From Collybiopsis luxurians FD-317 M1 (Eukaryota > Basidiomycota > Agaricomycetes > Agaricales > Omphalotaceae), in the NCBI GenBank assembly GCA_000827265.1, contig KN834750.1, positions 1,961,297-2,025,296 of the forward strand: DNA of 64,000 bases, given 5' to 3'. The notes under the pieces are model-generated. The model did no database searches and was not told the DNA's origin. It worked only from the letters and a program-made list of their open reading frames with translations. Position 1 is the first letter of the stretch. Every line of letters starts with the position of its first letter. Shown here one piece after another: positions 11,920 through 23,434 of this stretch. The position numbers were made by a program, and so were the translations under genes.

Positions 11920-12642
11920 TTGGCCAACAGAAGCCCTAATATTTCACTGTCAATCTGTTACTTGCATGCAGCATTTCTATGGGACATGAATGTAGTATTA
12001 ATGTAATAAGCCCAATGATATCCATATCTTGAATCAAATCTCTACAGTTAGGGGGGTCCTTAATCACAGACAACATCCAGCGCAAAACCTAGCCTTTCAC
12101 ACTGCCTGCCGTGACACGGCTATTTAATTCTTGTTCATCATATCTAAGGTCAGCAAATATATGCTGCATCTGACCTGAGACCTCCAAACTGGCATATGTA
12201 GTACTCTGCACCACGAAGGTGCTCAATTCGAAAGATGTGAGCATCACTGGAATAAAAGAATGAGGACGGCATGGCGGGCGTTAAATATCCAAATGGGGAA
12301 ATACTGCAGCTGTGAGGACTCAAAACAAGTTTCTGACTTCTGGCAACCCTCTGGAGTTCACACTTAAACAAAAAAAATATATATATCACACGCTTGTCAA
12401 ACATGCAGAAGACCGACGGAATGCAACTAGAGCAACGCTCACAACGGGTACGAAATCGGCAGCTGAATACTTCCAGGAAAAATGCCGCAGATGCGGCTCA
12501 GGGACTGAAGCGAACGGCTACGGCGCGATAAGGTTGGACTCGAATAGGAGAAATATAGGGCACTGTGACCATAACCTATTGCAGTTCAGATAGTTACTAC
12601 ATGAACAGCCCAAAGCGGCGTCTAAAATCATCAATGGCACAA
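11920..12642. other. Intergenic between convergent P450-1 and the membrane-protein gene
   Basis: AT-rich, two 3' ends. I found no gene and no clear similarity to the other copies of the duplicated block beyond the P450 stop codon. Confidence 0.45.
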
Positions 12643-13732
12643 TCAGATCTTATATGTATCTAGAAAATGATAGGCTGGTGGGAAATCAGCAGTAGATGAA
12701 GAGGAATCGGAGCGGGGTTGCTCGCTCAAGATCCGAGGCTCAGTGGACATAGGTTGACCTCTCCCAATATCTTTTTCGCGTCGCAGCTGAGGTTCAGCCA
12801 TTACCGCTTCGTTTACCTCCCCTCGTCTCAAGTACGGTACGATTGCGCCAGAGTTCAACTCACGGGGGTGATACCGACGGCGCCTCAACACAAGAAATGT
12901 GGTTCCAATGGCAATTAGTACCATCAAAGTTCCTCCAACAATTGAACCGACGAGGACTGCGGATTGGGGGCCCGATGAGGCAGTCGGGGTTGGAGAGCTA
13001 ACGGGCGTCATGGCGTTACTCGAAGATGGTTGGGACAAGGCACCTGATGAAGAAGGCCCTGGTACTACAGCGAGTGTTTGTGTAGGCACATCGAGATTCA
13101 AGTGGGTTGTCTTAATCACAGAAAAGGGATTTGTCAAAGACACAGTACTACTGATCAATTTTTCATGAGTTCATTGACTCGATCATCTCGATGAACTTAC
13201 GCATTTGTGACCGGGTTGGTGCCGTTTGAAAGCTGAGTTGGTGCAGCTGGTACGCCCAAGGTTCTAAATGAAGATCAGTGACTAGGTTTGCACATGTCTA
13301 ACAATTGATGTTCTACGTTGTTGCAATGCGTCCAAAGGCATTCATGATTATGTTCCCGCTGCAAAAACTTAGACGCTGTCCAGAATAGAAGAATATCTCA
13401 TCAGGGAGACACTTGCCTTGTTATTCCAGACACAGTCCACACTTTAGTTGGGGAGGAAACAGGAACAAATTCAGTCGCTATTGGAATATTGTCTTCATCA
13501 TTTAACAGCGCAAACCCTAAAGCATCCACGCTGAATGTAGGTATTGGTCCAGCCAACACTATAGTTACAGGCATGCCAAATATGGCTGTCGGGGGCTGTA
13601 CTATGATAGACTGCGCAAACGATCCATATGTCAAGGTGCTTCAGGGAGAGGTAGATTAGAGCACGACACATCTAAGAATTTTCTCCCTACTTACAGTGCA
13701 GTGAGGACAACAAACCAAGCCTGCAACGCCAT
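12643..13732 (-). CDS. Single-pass membrane glycoprotein-like protein, unknown function
   Basis: Four or more exons. Start MALQAWFVVLTALTL begins a secretion signal; the signal is split by an intron (GTAAGT at about 13696). The lumenal/extracellular part is Thr/Val/Pro rich, then a Ser/Pro/Thr stalk (about 50 residues), one strongly hydrophobic helix (SAVLVGSIVGGTLMVLIAIG...), an Arg stop-transfer cluster (LRRRRYHPREL) and a polar cytosolic tail of about 80 residues ending HFLDTYKI. This layout is shared by a large uncharacterised Agaricomycete family that resembles Mid2/WSC-type sensors only in architecture. It sits between P450-1 and SDR2; nothing shows that it belongs to their pathway. Confidence 0.8.
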
Positions 13733-13902
13733 GCCAGGATGTCTTAATTGGGTGTAAATTGAGTAGTGAAAAGAAGAAGGAGAAGAGAAAAATAGTTCTC
13801 TTTTATATTAGTTGCAGTGAATCATGAGTATCATGAGAACAGGATGCAGTTGCAGTTGAACTATGATCATTTGTGATAATCTATCTCTTTATCGAAAAAA
13901 GA

Positions 13903-14307
13903 CTAGGTCCCTAGATAAATGTTCTTGGCTAATTCAGACAAAACGGAAATGGCCGAGATCCCCTGACAAACGCTCTTTCGAGGCATTGCCATGAGAGCTG
14001 CAGGGAGTAAAGTTGTTACGTTTCGAAGCGCCACTCGGCTGTTCTTCAGCAGGACCGCGCCTGTTTCATCTTCCTTCCTCCCAACTGCATAGCAGGGATA
14101 CATTGGCTGATCAGTCGATCTATCGATATCGATGGTGCCTCTAATGGACGGTGGGACTACTGCCTCACCAACCCCTTTGGGCTCTATTACCTCAATCTTT
14201 GTATATCTCAGATAATCTTGCATCATCTGACCATTTATTTCTAAGCTCTCTATTTTAGTTTCTACGACAGAATTTGTCACCAGCATTCTCCTGTAAAGAG
14301 AGGACAT
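13903..14307 (-). CDS. Hypothetical 134-residue open frame, doubtful
   Basis: An uninterrupted frame from ATG 14307 (MSSLYRRMLVTNSV) to stop at 13903. No domain, signal or membrane helix. Composition is ordinary and not low-complexity. It lies head-to-tail 170 bp upstream of the membrane-protein gene. It could be an exon of an unrecognised gene, a decayed fragment or chance; I lean to fragment. Confidence 0.25.
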   Translation of the reverse strand: MSSLYRRMLVTNSVVETKIESLEINGQMMQDYLRYTKIEVIEPKGVGEAVVPPSIRGTIDIDRSTDQPMYPCYAVGRKEDETGAVLLKNSRVALRNVTTLLPAALMAMPRKSVCQGISAISVLSELAKNIYLGT

Positions 14308-15190
14308 GCTTCTCTGCTTTTGAATATCAGGACTGACCAAGCTGTTCGTGCTCTATGATTTGTCAACTGCTAAATCCTCCCCTGACCATCTAATGCCTGA
14401 CAGAAAATGTCAGAATGTCACTTCAGGCCTCATATCGCCTTACCTCGCCTCATCAGGCCACCAGAAGATCTGCGGTCGATTAGTCTGATAAATTAAAGAT
14501 GTGAAGTTGATCAGGCAGGGATCAGATTTGTCAATTGGCATTGCCTATACACTGTGCCCAATATGCCATACCTACGGCATGTAAAGGGAGAATGGTGCTC
14601 CCATCATGTTGAACTGCACACCTTGTACTAAGTGTGCCAAAGTCTACACAATTACCACTGCGCCATTCAAGAATCTATTTTGTAAGGATATACACTAAAT
14701 CCAGGACCACTCTGTCGGCCAGCAGATGTTTTTATAGATAAGTAAACAATATAGATATGCCATCTTGATGCCATCAGTTGAAACATGCAGAGTAGACCTT
14801 GCAAGCAAGGTGATATAAGCTGTTCAAACTTCCAGCCATTATACCTTTCAAATGATATCTTCATTTGAATTCAGGCAGCAGATGTAGGTTAGATGTTTGT
14901 CACATCAAAGCAGCAATAATGTGGACCAGAAAATAGCAAACAATGGTGTGTTGCCGGTATTGAGAAACAGCTGCCGCTGGTTGTCCAGCCACTCCACATC
15001 CTTGTATCTTTATTCCACCTGACAATAACCTTATTCCATTTCCATCTCATTTCTGTCTCATATTTACTTCTATATGTTCTTATATACAATGTAGTTACAA
15101 TATGTAATACATTCTTTCTGACCCCCTGATTGAATTCCCTCTGTGAGAAGTACTTGCCTGAACTCTTCTCTTAACAGCTGGTACTGTCAA
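14308..15190. other. AT-rich stretch without a recognised gene
   Basis: Between the doubtful frame at 13903 and the 3' end of SDR2. Pyrimidine/AT-rich tracts from about 15000 to 15120. No terminal repeats, RNA gene or coding signature seen. Confidence 0.4.
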
Positions 15191-16361
15191 TCAAAATATG
15201 TGCCCCCATTGATGCTCACCTGCAGAGAAACAAGTCATCAATGATTTCCAAATGCAAAGATCAATGTTAAATAACCAACCGTTTGGCCTGGTTCAATGCT
15301 TTCAGTTATCAAATTGGAATGTATCAAGAAAAGCATACCTGTTATGTATCCTGCATCCTTCGACGCAAGAAAAGACACCAAACTAGCAATGTCATTTGGC
15401 TGTCCCATCCTTCCTAAGGGAATACTTCCTAGCCACTTGAGTAGACATGGAGTATCTCAGTCGAACTTTACCCATTTAGCAAAACAACTCTTACTTCTGC
15501 ACGCTTAGACCCATCAATGTCATCCTCAAGCAATCCAGCTATGGTATGAGTGCTCAGGAAATGAAAACCATCGACACCGGCTAAGCCTTACCCATCATGG
15601 GTGTATCGATTGGTCCTGTTTGTACGCATTCATCTAGCCTCGAAGAGTCCAGAAAAATTGCATAAGTACACACCAGGAGCATACGCATTGACCGTTATCC
15701 CATATTTTGCCAAATCCAGCGCCGATACTTGGGTCATTCCCCTAACAGCGAATTTGGCTCCACAGTACGAAATTCCTCCTCGTCGCCCTCGTTTTCCAGA
15801 TACTGAACTAGCTCCAATGATTCTACCCCCTCGACCTTGAGATATCATTTGAATTGCAGCATATTTGTAGCACAAAAATGTCCCTCGGGCATTGATGGCG
15901 AAAATTCTGTCCCACTCCTCCACGGGAGCTAGTTAAAGAACAATGAATGTAGAAATACGAGTCCGGTCTCTGTGCATAAACTCCGACTTACCATCGATGA
16001 TGGAATTATCAGTTGTCATCCCAGCATTGGCGACAAACTTGAACATGTATCCAGGAACAAGATCAGCCTTTTGGACAAGAGAATCAATCACACTCACGAT
16101 ATCCAAATCTGGACCGAAGTGCTTCACCGCTTCGTCAATCATATCCTTGACTGATTTTTCATCAGAAACATCTCCAACAAAAATCCCCGTCTTTCGTTCG
16201 AATGCTTGAGCTTCTCGTTCGACCTCTCTGAGCTGCTCAATTTTGCTTGGTATATCATTGAGAGCAACATCGAAACCGTCTGCGGCCAGCTTCAGAGCAA
16301 TTGCTCTTCCTATACCTTGAGCTGAACCTGTTACAAAGGCGAAACCTTTGGGGCTTGCCAT
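15191..16361 (-). CDS. Short-chain dehydrogenase/reductase, acetoin/diacetyl reductase-like (SDR2)
   Basis: Paralogue of SDR1 with the same exon plan and about 80% or more identical residues in aligned exons. Start [12 protein letters not shown] (ATG 16361), cofactor loop [25 protein letters not shown], catalytic Ser in IIGASS, YxxxK motif as [15 protein letters not shown], and C-terminus INGGTYFD before TGA at 15191. The residue after the catalytic Tyr is Cys here and Ser in SDR1. Splice borders rejoin in frame (IDTPMM | AGLLEDD | WLGSIPLGR). It lies upstream of, and on the same strand as, transporter MFS1. Substrate unknown; NAD(P)H-dependent carbonyl/alcohol conversion in the cytosol is expected. 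Confidence 0.9.
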
Positions 16362-16410
16362 GTTGCTGAGAGAGAGAAACACAAGAGCGGACATGAGTAA
16401 GTATGCCGGT

Positions 16411-16419
16411 TTTATATAT
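16411..16419 (-). promoter_or_regulatory. TATA box of SDR2
   Basis: On the minus strand this reads ATATATAAA and ends about 50 bp upstream of the SDR2 start codon, a usual place in fungal promoters. Confidence 0.5.
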
Positions 16420-16541
16420 GCTCAGCTATGGCCATGATCGACCTGAGAGCAAACTTAAACGGCCACATGAGAACTGTCTTCTTCTTTCTTTTTCACATAG
16501 TTACGTGCGAAAGTAGACCACCGCACAGAGCGCTTGGCGTA

Positions 16542-16750
16542 TACGAGGCCGGAAGCTGGATAAGCAATGAGTTGTAGAAACTGAGCTGTCAGACAAGCGT
16601 CGGATGCTGGTGACGCGTCAACGTGTCAAAGCAATGCCGTTCTCGAGAGAAGGGATAAGAAAATTCTGACGCAATTACAATCGAAGCATCTGAACCACGG
16701 TATTAAGCGCCTAAGAAATCCGACTTAATTCCCTTCATTCCGGCCTCGTA
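16542..16750. repeat. 13-bp inverted repeats bounding about 210 bp
   Basis: TACGAGGCCGGAA at 16542-16554 and its exact reverse complement TTCCGGCCTCGTA at 16738-16750. The ends could be termini of a miniature inverted-repeat element, but I see no clear target-site duplication. It lies upstream of SDR2. Confidence 0.4.
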
Positions 16751-16774
16751 ATCACGCGCGAGAGGGTCAGTAAA

Positions 16775-16806
16775 TATAGAAGTACGACTGTATAGAAGTA
16801 CGAGTG
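16775..16806. repeat. Two tandem 16-bp units
   Basis: TATAGAAGTACGACTG followed directly by TATAGAAGTACGAGTG, one mismatch. Function unknown. Confidence 0.7.
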
Positions 16807-17450
16807 TACAAGATAAGACCCTTTGAACATCAGAATGGCTTCCGTAGAAAAAAGAACGAACTAGCGACGTTAAGAGTGCATTTGACTTGCAGCAATCTTG
16901 GAGAGAGTGCTACTAACTTTCTCCCTCTGCAAATCTGGCACGGGGTGATTGAGACGCAAGAAAAGAGCCATTCCTCAGTTCACGTCTTATGAAAAATCTC
17001 ATCTTTGCAAAAGGATGTCATTTTCCGTAGACTATGCTCCTTGTCGGAAAAGGTGGTGGCCTTACCGATCTCAACTGCAGAAGGTGCAACGGCCGGAGAT
17101 GACCAGTACTTATTACAGGCCACCTGAGGTCCTGGTTCCCCGCGCTGTTTGGAAGTCGTAGCTCACGACTGAAGAAAGCATTTAATGGCCAAGCAACATT
17201 ATGCACGCGCCTGAATCCAGCAACCGACTGTTCTACTTGGTTCGACTTCGATTTCGACTTCTTTGCTGAGATGCTATGCATGTCAAATGAACTCTGGCTG
17301 ACTAGGTACAACTTAAGGACCTCCAGCTTTCTCAGCAACAAATTAATGAAGCTGTAAGTAATATAACTGGCTACACCAAGCCCGGGCCGTAGATCATCAG
17401 TCTTTATCTTACAAGCTCGAAGTGGAATCGGGCAATACTACTACTGACAT

Positions 17451-19881
17451 TCAAACGAGGTACCGGAAAGAAGGAGCCTGTGTGCGCGATTAAAAGTTGA
17501 ATTTCGGGGAGAAGACAATAATCAAGTACCTTATCTGCGTATTCTGCGACATCCACTGGAGCGTCCGCTTTAGGAACACCGTGTAGCTTATTTCTTCGCG
17601 CGTTATCCAGTCGGTAGGATACCTTATAGGGGAAGGATGAGCAAAGTCCAGCATCTAATCTTTCTTCACGAGAACTCACTGTCATTATTAACGCGCAGAT
17701 GACCGCGAACAGCTCAACAGCACAACTGACTAGGATGCAACGTCAAAACATGGCTAAATAGTGAAATGATTTATTTCTGATTTACCTGCATATCCTTTTC
17801 TGTCGGTGAACGTAATGAAAGTAAGAGATTGTTTCGATGAAATCCAAGTGCAGCTTACATGTATCGCGGTGCATCGGTGGTCGGGAAGAGATGCGATCCA
17901 AGGATACTGCCGCATTGGCCAATAGCTATGAACAATGGAATACCTGTGGCTCTCTTCGTCTCTGATCCAAGGTTGTGAGCGACTGAAGACGAGACTCAGA
18001 TAACGTGCACAAAAAGTTGACGAGAAACACGTACACCACGCAACGATAATCCCGACGCCAGTGTAAGTGCCACTGGTGATGCAGAAAGTTGCAAAGTATC
18101 GAGCGTGGATGTTTTCGTCGGCGAAGAGAAGAATCCTATGTAGATTCAAGGTAAATGGGACCTAATTGAACCTGATACCTGGATCGCACTTACAGGTACC
18201 CTATGCCTCCAACGAAACAAGCGACGGCGAGGGGGATACCTTATGGGTGGACTCGGAATCAGTACAAGCTCACGAGTAACAAATCGAAGTCAAGTCGTAC
18301 CTCTGGTTTGCAGTCTGTCGGATATCCAGCAGCCAACTATGAGCACAAATGTAGCAACAGCGTATGGGGGCACGGTCATTAATTGAACTCGAGCATTCGC
18401 TACAGACTGGAAGTTTGAGATAGTGATGAGATTTGACACGATGTAGACTTACAGAAGCCGAACGTCTTCAGAATGGTGGGCAAAAAGGCGGATGTGGATG
18501 CCAATGAACAGAATAACGCGAAGTAGATTACCCCGCCGCAGTAAACCTGCGAAGGAAAGTGGTGAGACAAAAAAGACTGCGGACTAAGCAAGTCACTCAC
18601 TCTCCAATCTTGAAAGGCCATTGTGATGTGAGCTGTTCGACAAGTTGTCAGTCAACCGATGATCCGGAACTAGTCATCCGTCACACTTACATTTATTGAT
18701 AACTGCTCCTATGTCACCGCTGGTGCCACGATTCATTCTTCGTAAAGCTATCTCTCGTTCCCGGTCGTTCAAAAAATGGGTTGACTCCGGTCTGTCAGGA
18801 AGGAAGAAGAACGTAAGTACTCCGAGGCAAACAGCTGGCAATCCCTGTCGTGCACCGTGAGGTGAGCAGAATTATGAGATGATAGGAAGCGCTTTGCATA
18901 CCTCGACGATAAACAAAAGACGCCAATTACTAAATGGAATGACTGCGTTCTCGATGGCGAAAGCTATGATTCCACCGAATGCGCCTGCAACGGCAGCGAA
19001 CCCGAACCAATAAGCCATCTGACAAAGCGGTAAGTAAAGATTGCACTGTAGAATGAATGACTCACTCGAAGACCCATCTCCTCTTTTGTGTAGAAAAAGG
19101 CTGTAAAAGGTCCATTAAATTCGGCGTTTAAAGAACAGAGTGATAGGACATACACAGATAGAGCGGAATCGCGGGAGCGAATGCTGCTTCGAAAATTCCC
19201 AGAAACACTCGCGCAGTTATTAAACCACCGAAGTTAAATCCAATGGACTAGAAAAATCTGAGCTGTTGGTCGGTGTTCAGTGCAATGTCAAAATTCACCA
19301 TAAGCGTTGAACAGGTTCCCCACCCGATGGCTGCACCAGCTAACCAGAGGCGAGGGCGGACAAGTTTGGAGGCAATGGTAGCAGGAACTGAGCAAAGCAT
19401 CTATAATGCATCCGAGCTTGAGAAACCATAAGAAAGTCATTGAAGTGAATTTAATCCTCACGTAGGAAAAGAAGAAGGCCGAATTGACCCAGTCGAACAA
19501 GTGGCCCGTTGGATCCCCGCCGAAAACTTGAGTCCAAAGGAGTCAATCAAACTTTACGATATGAGATTCTTAATTGTGAGACTCACCATCTGCTGGAAGA
19601 GCAGGTTTATGATCATGGAGACCGACGAGAACGCGAGCATTCCCCAGATTCGAACGATCCAAATCTGCGAGCGATAATTTTCAGGAATATTTCATGAAAA
19701 CAAGAAGGAAAATCTGACAAGCAAACAAATAGAGCAAGCAAGTGATGGGCAATATACGACGATCTAGCTTGCGAACGAGTCTCTTTTCTTCGTCGTACCA
19801 GGTAGGGGAGTCTACAGCCTGTTCTTCGGTGAACACCTCGACCTTGAAGTCTTCTTGAAATTCCTTGCTGTCGTTGAGCAT
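17451..19881 (-). CDS. MFS permease, allantoate/nicotinate (Dal5/Tna1) type (MFS1)
   Basis: Plasma-membrane H+ symporter of the anion:cation symporter family, about a dozen exons, about 500 residues. The cytosolic N-terminus holds the family signature WYDEEKRLVRKLDRRILP, followed by helix 1 and FAYLDRSNLGNAR after splicing. Later landmarks: FDWVNSAFFFSY, helix 4-5 region with FEAAFAPAIPLY-like spacing, FYTKEEMGLR, AYWFGFAAVAGAFGG, FSNWRLLFI, FLPDRPESTHFL, ASTSAFLPTILKTFGF, SETKRATGIPLFIAIGQCGSILGS and a cytosolic tail APSFRYLV. Family substrates are organic anions, vitamins, amides and dipeptides; the substrate here is unknown. It is a paralogue of MFS2 (27996-30402), with which it also shares flanking sequence. 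No disabling lesion was found. Confidence 0.92.
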
Positions 19882-21074
19882 TGCAGTCTTGAAGATTGCA
19901 GGGGAAGAATGTTATAAGGCGAGGGAGGGAGCAAACCCTCTGTACTTGCCGTATTTGAACTTAGAAAAGTTCACGTAAAAGACGTCCATCTATTAAATAG
20001 CCGATCGTGCAGGGTAAGATCGCTTTTGTCCCTTACTTTGAGCGATAATTGGGCCTAGTTATATGGTTATATTGAAATGGGGCGTACATAGACGTCCACC
20101 ATCTGGTCGATAGTTAGTTACAAATATATTCCCGAAAAAAAAAGACAACTGCACTCCACCTTCCGCCTCCTTTCCTTCTTGCTCGACCTTCGCGAACCTT
20201 CTGCGTCAAAAGATGCGGAGGACGAAGGAGGGTTGATCTGAGGAATTGCTATTCGACGGAGACGATCGTCCATTCCAGAGTGTTGTTGACATTCGCCATT
20301 TGAATACACATATCAAGCATTTTCTGCGCATGACCAACTAGCTCAACAGAATGTCAAGTCTTCATACATACCCAAATGACATTAATGTATAAATAGAAAC
20401 CGTGTTTTTCTTGGCATCGATTCTGGCGGTGATGAGGAGATGAAACGTTTCTCCGTGTGGTTAGTGTCGGTGAAGTTTCCGAACAGGTCCCCGAAGTCTG
20501 CCTAAACCTTTCTAATTGTCCAAGCAGATTTTGACCCGCGTTCATTCTAAATTCATTCTAAAGATTGTGCTGTAGCGATTCCTCGGCCTGTTCGGGTTCC
20601 TTGATGCTCGGAAAGTTGTGAAATGCCTTTTTTATGTTACGTGCGTCGTGCCTTGGCGGACGTGTTGAGTGCGGATACTCTGGAGGGTTTTCGCTCGCAT
20701 TGCCTTGAATGATATTTGAGAGTAGACGTCACTCGCGTCTTTGCTATAGATAATTTGATTGGTTGAGAATTGCTCCTCAAAAGTTTACTAGAATGCGGAT
20801 AATTGGCGGATAACGAAAGCAGAAAACAACGAATGGCGTGGGACTCAGTCTTACAAACGCAAGCGTCACGGCGTCACGTGGCATGCCGGGCCTCTGTGCG
20901 CCGCCGCTCCATTCAACCACTTATATTCAGAGGAAAAAGAACAGGGCATACTAATACATACACAACAAACTGGTGGGGAAACTATTATAAGGTAAGTAAT
21001 CTGGACCGGCGCGGATGCAGCAGGTAGGCGCTTTCTCCAGCGTCTTGCAGAATAACCTTTACTTACACCAAAAT
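19882..21074. other. MFS1 upstream region, duplicated at 30.4-31.1 kb
   Basis: Stretches such as AAATAGAAACCG (about 20390), TCTGGCGGTGATGAGGAG and CCGAAGTCTG recur in the same order upstream of MFS2 (about 30940-31040). The duplication therefore extended well beyond the coding sequence. No gene is recognised; the open frame at 20354-20545 (minus) falls in this conserved stretch and may be an exon or chance. Confidence 0.55.
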
Positions 21075-21470
21075 CCTACTCCACAAAAATAATTGAATAT
21101 TGCTTGTTTCGTAAACTAATTTGCTACTTTGTAATAGAACCCTGTGTTCGATATCCCTACGACTGGCACCGTTGTACATCTTTTTGCGAATGAGCCACCC
21201 TGATCGGCGATGTTCTATACCAAGAAGTCAAATGGTGAAATCCAGGGGCTAAATAAATACCGTTGAATCCTTTCAAATTCACTCCCGCGAAAGGAGGGAG
21301 GAGATATGTATGAACCTGGGGTATCTACTGGTATCTATGAGGGATATAAATTTATACATATAACATGTTCCGAGAAAGCAGCAGGGATCTTACTTTATAA
21401 TCTCCAACCGAACCGCCGTTCTTGACCATGCATGGAAATCCTCACCGTCTGCTGTCATAGGTAAGGTTCA
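21075..21470 (-). pseudogene. Detached 3' end of the GH3 beta-glucosidase gene, copy 1
   Basis: On the minus strand this matches the last exons and 3' flank of the intact GH3 gene at 31550-31930: the stop-codon region (TTTGTAATAG/TTTGTAATGG), the stretch CCAAGAAGTCAAAT, CTAAATAAATACCGTTGAATCCTTTCA and the intron before it. Frames are broken and no upstream GH3 exons are present. It encodes at most a piece of the C-terminal fibronectin-III-like domain. It marks the edge of a duplicated unit that continues into the broken P450. Confidence 0.75.
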
Positions 21471-21659
21471 CAATCATTCTTGCCTTCTTTGAGCGATGTC
21501 GTCTGACTTCCCGCGTCAAAGGTAACATTTGCCTGGGACCTTGGTCGAAAGATGTGACAGACGCAAGATAGTATAGGACAGTGTCAGGTCAGCGGGTACT
21601 GCGATACTATGAATAATAACGGCATACAATATTGAATTTTGTTCACTGTACATAGCCTC

Positions 21660-22690
21660 ACTCCACTCGACTAATCTGGCTTACTCGGTAGTGCGAGCAG
21701 TGGTTACCGACTTTTCTGGCACTACTCCAAAAAATTCCGCGACCAGCCGCGGCCATTGCAGTTGACCAACTGGTGTGAAGCATATCGCAATATAGTTTGG
21801 AGTAGACTGGCAAGACTGGAACTGAAAGACTCCACCATGTCTGTGGTGAGCTTCAATTCATTCTGAAGTGATGTTTGAGCCAAATCATATTCGTTTTCAA
21901 GTCCTGTAGTACATGTTGGAAAATAGCCCGTGTTGCTAAATTTTCTGTACGCACAGGATGACAGTTGCACTTCAACAGTAATCAAGCCTGTTATAACATT
22001 TACGCGCATGGGTTCAACACAGGTTGAAGAGCCCGATTCCCATTACAGTTAGTACCTTGGTTCGTGCACCTCAAGGTCTGATTAGTGTGTACGACCGTCA
22101 GAAGGTCAAGAGAAGAACTGGAGTACCGGTACCTTATTCTTACGTCAAGCATCAATTAAACTGGAAAATACAGTTCAGAAGAAGGTATATTGAACCCTAT
22201 TGAACCGTGGCCAGTCTACCAAGCGTTGTCATGATTTCTCAATTGCCAGGATCCTGATACAATATGTCGACTAGCTTGTAACTATGCTGGAAGAGCGTCC
22301 CACCACTCCAGAGTCAAGTGCAGATATGCACATCACTGATTGTTCTCTTCCTACTGCCATGCATCACCGAAAATTTCTTTGCAGACTCTGCCAATACTAC
22401 CTTAGCTGATCCAGATTGCGTACATTGACAAGTGACGAGTGCATGATCTTAAGCTTGAAAAATGACTTTGAATTAAAGGTCAAGTCCATTTACCATACTT
22501 GGTAAGCAATATATTGCTTTGACATTACTATATTGAGTGACAAGATTTCTCAGAATACATTTATCAAAGAAACACTTTCTATCTCTGTTGTAATCATCCA
22601 CCTTTTCCCTCTGTTATAAGTTAGGGATGCCCACAAATAGCTGGTAAAGAATACCTTATGAGGTGAGAAATTTTGTGGTTAGTCTTGCTT
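21660..22690 (+). pseudogene. Broken P450 (third copy)
   Basis: Degenerate relative of P450-2. It retains traces of the hinge region (CTCCAAAAAATTCCGCGACC...), the C-helix exon, part of the VDQLVA exon and the K-helix exon (TTTATCAAAGAAACACTT). Exons equivalent to 26255-26690, which hold the I-helix, are missing, and the sequence jumps to downstream flank before the haem-loop exons. Frameshifts and stops interrupt what remains. It cannot make a functional P450. Confidence 0.8.
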
Positions 22691-23137
22691 GGTAGATGCT
22701 GCTGCTGGAGACTGAATTTGGCCCCTATGATCATGCTTGTTTCCGCAATGACTCTCTTGCAACTCAATCACTGTACTGCATATAGAAACAACTCTGCCTG
22801 ATTGGATCCAAAATCTGCAGCATAAAACTATGATACTATAATACAATGCCAAGCCGGGTTAGTATGAAGAAATTTCTCTTTTATACCCTACAAGCATCAA
22901 AGAGAGTTACTATTATTCAAACGAGGTAGCGGAAGGAAGGAGCCTGCATAATCTATGAACAGCTGAAGTATGGGGAGAAGATAATTGTCACGTACCTTAT
23001 CTGCATATTCTGCATCATCCACTCGAGCATCCTCTTTAGGTATACCGTATAGCTTATTTCTTCGGGTGTTGTCTAGTCGATAAGATATCTTTTAGGTGAA
23101 GGATGACGAGGTTTCATATATTATTGTCCTACATGAG

Positions 23138-23142
23138 AACTC
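23138..23142. repeat. Target-site duplication, left copy (AACTC)
   Basis: AACTC directly before the 5' LTR; the same five bases follow the 3' LTR at 24557-24561. The uninterrupted paralogue near 28220 has one AACTC. Confidence 0.9.
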
Positions 23143-23350
23143 TGTTGGAGATAACAGCGGAACAAGTTTCAATTGGATCGCTCACATATTTGTTTTTTGC
23201 CTTTGCTGTGCTTAGGATAGCATTGATAGCTTATTTTATTTAGCCTATCTACATTTTCTGTATATAAAGTATGTACTGGTCAATAAATCCTTAGTGCGAT
23301 TGACCTGCACATTTGCTATTGGTACCGGGGTTCTGATGATTTCCCCAACA
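23143..23350 (+). repeat. 5' LTR
   Basis: 208 bp, TG...CA ends. Contains TATATAAA (23261-23268) and AATAAA (23282-23287), fitting promoter and poly(A) signals. Confidence 0.92.
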
Positions 23351-23434
23351 CAATTGTGCTATAGCACTTGCCTCTACTCTTGCTCCTGACAAAACCAATG
23401 ACTACTTCTCTAACCTCGACAATGACATATAACC

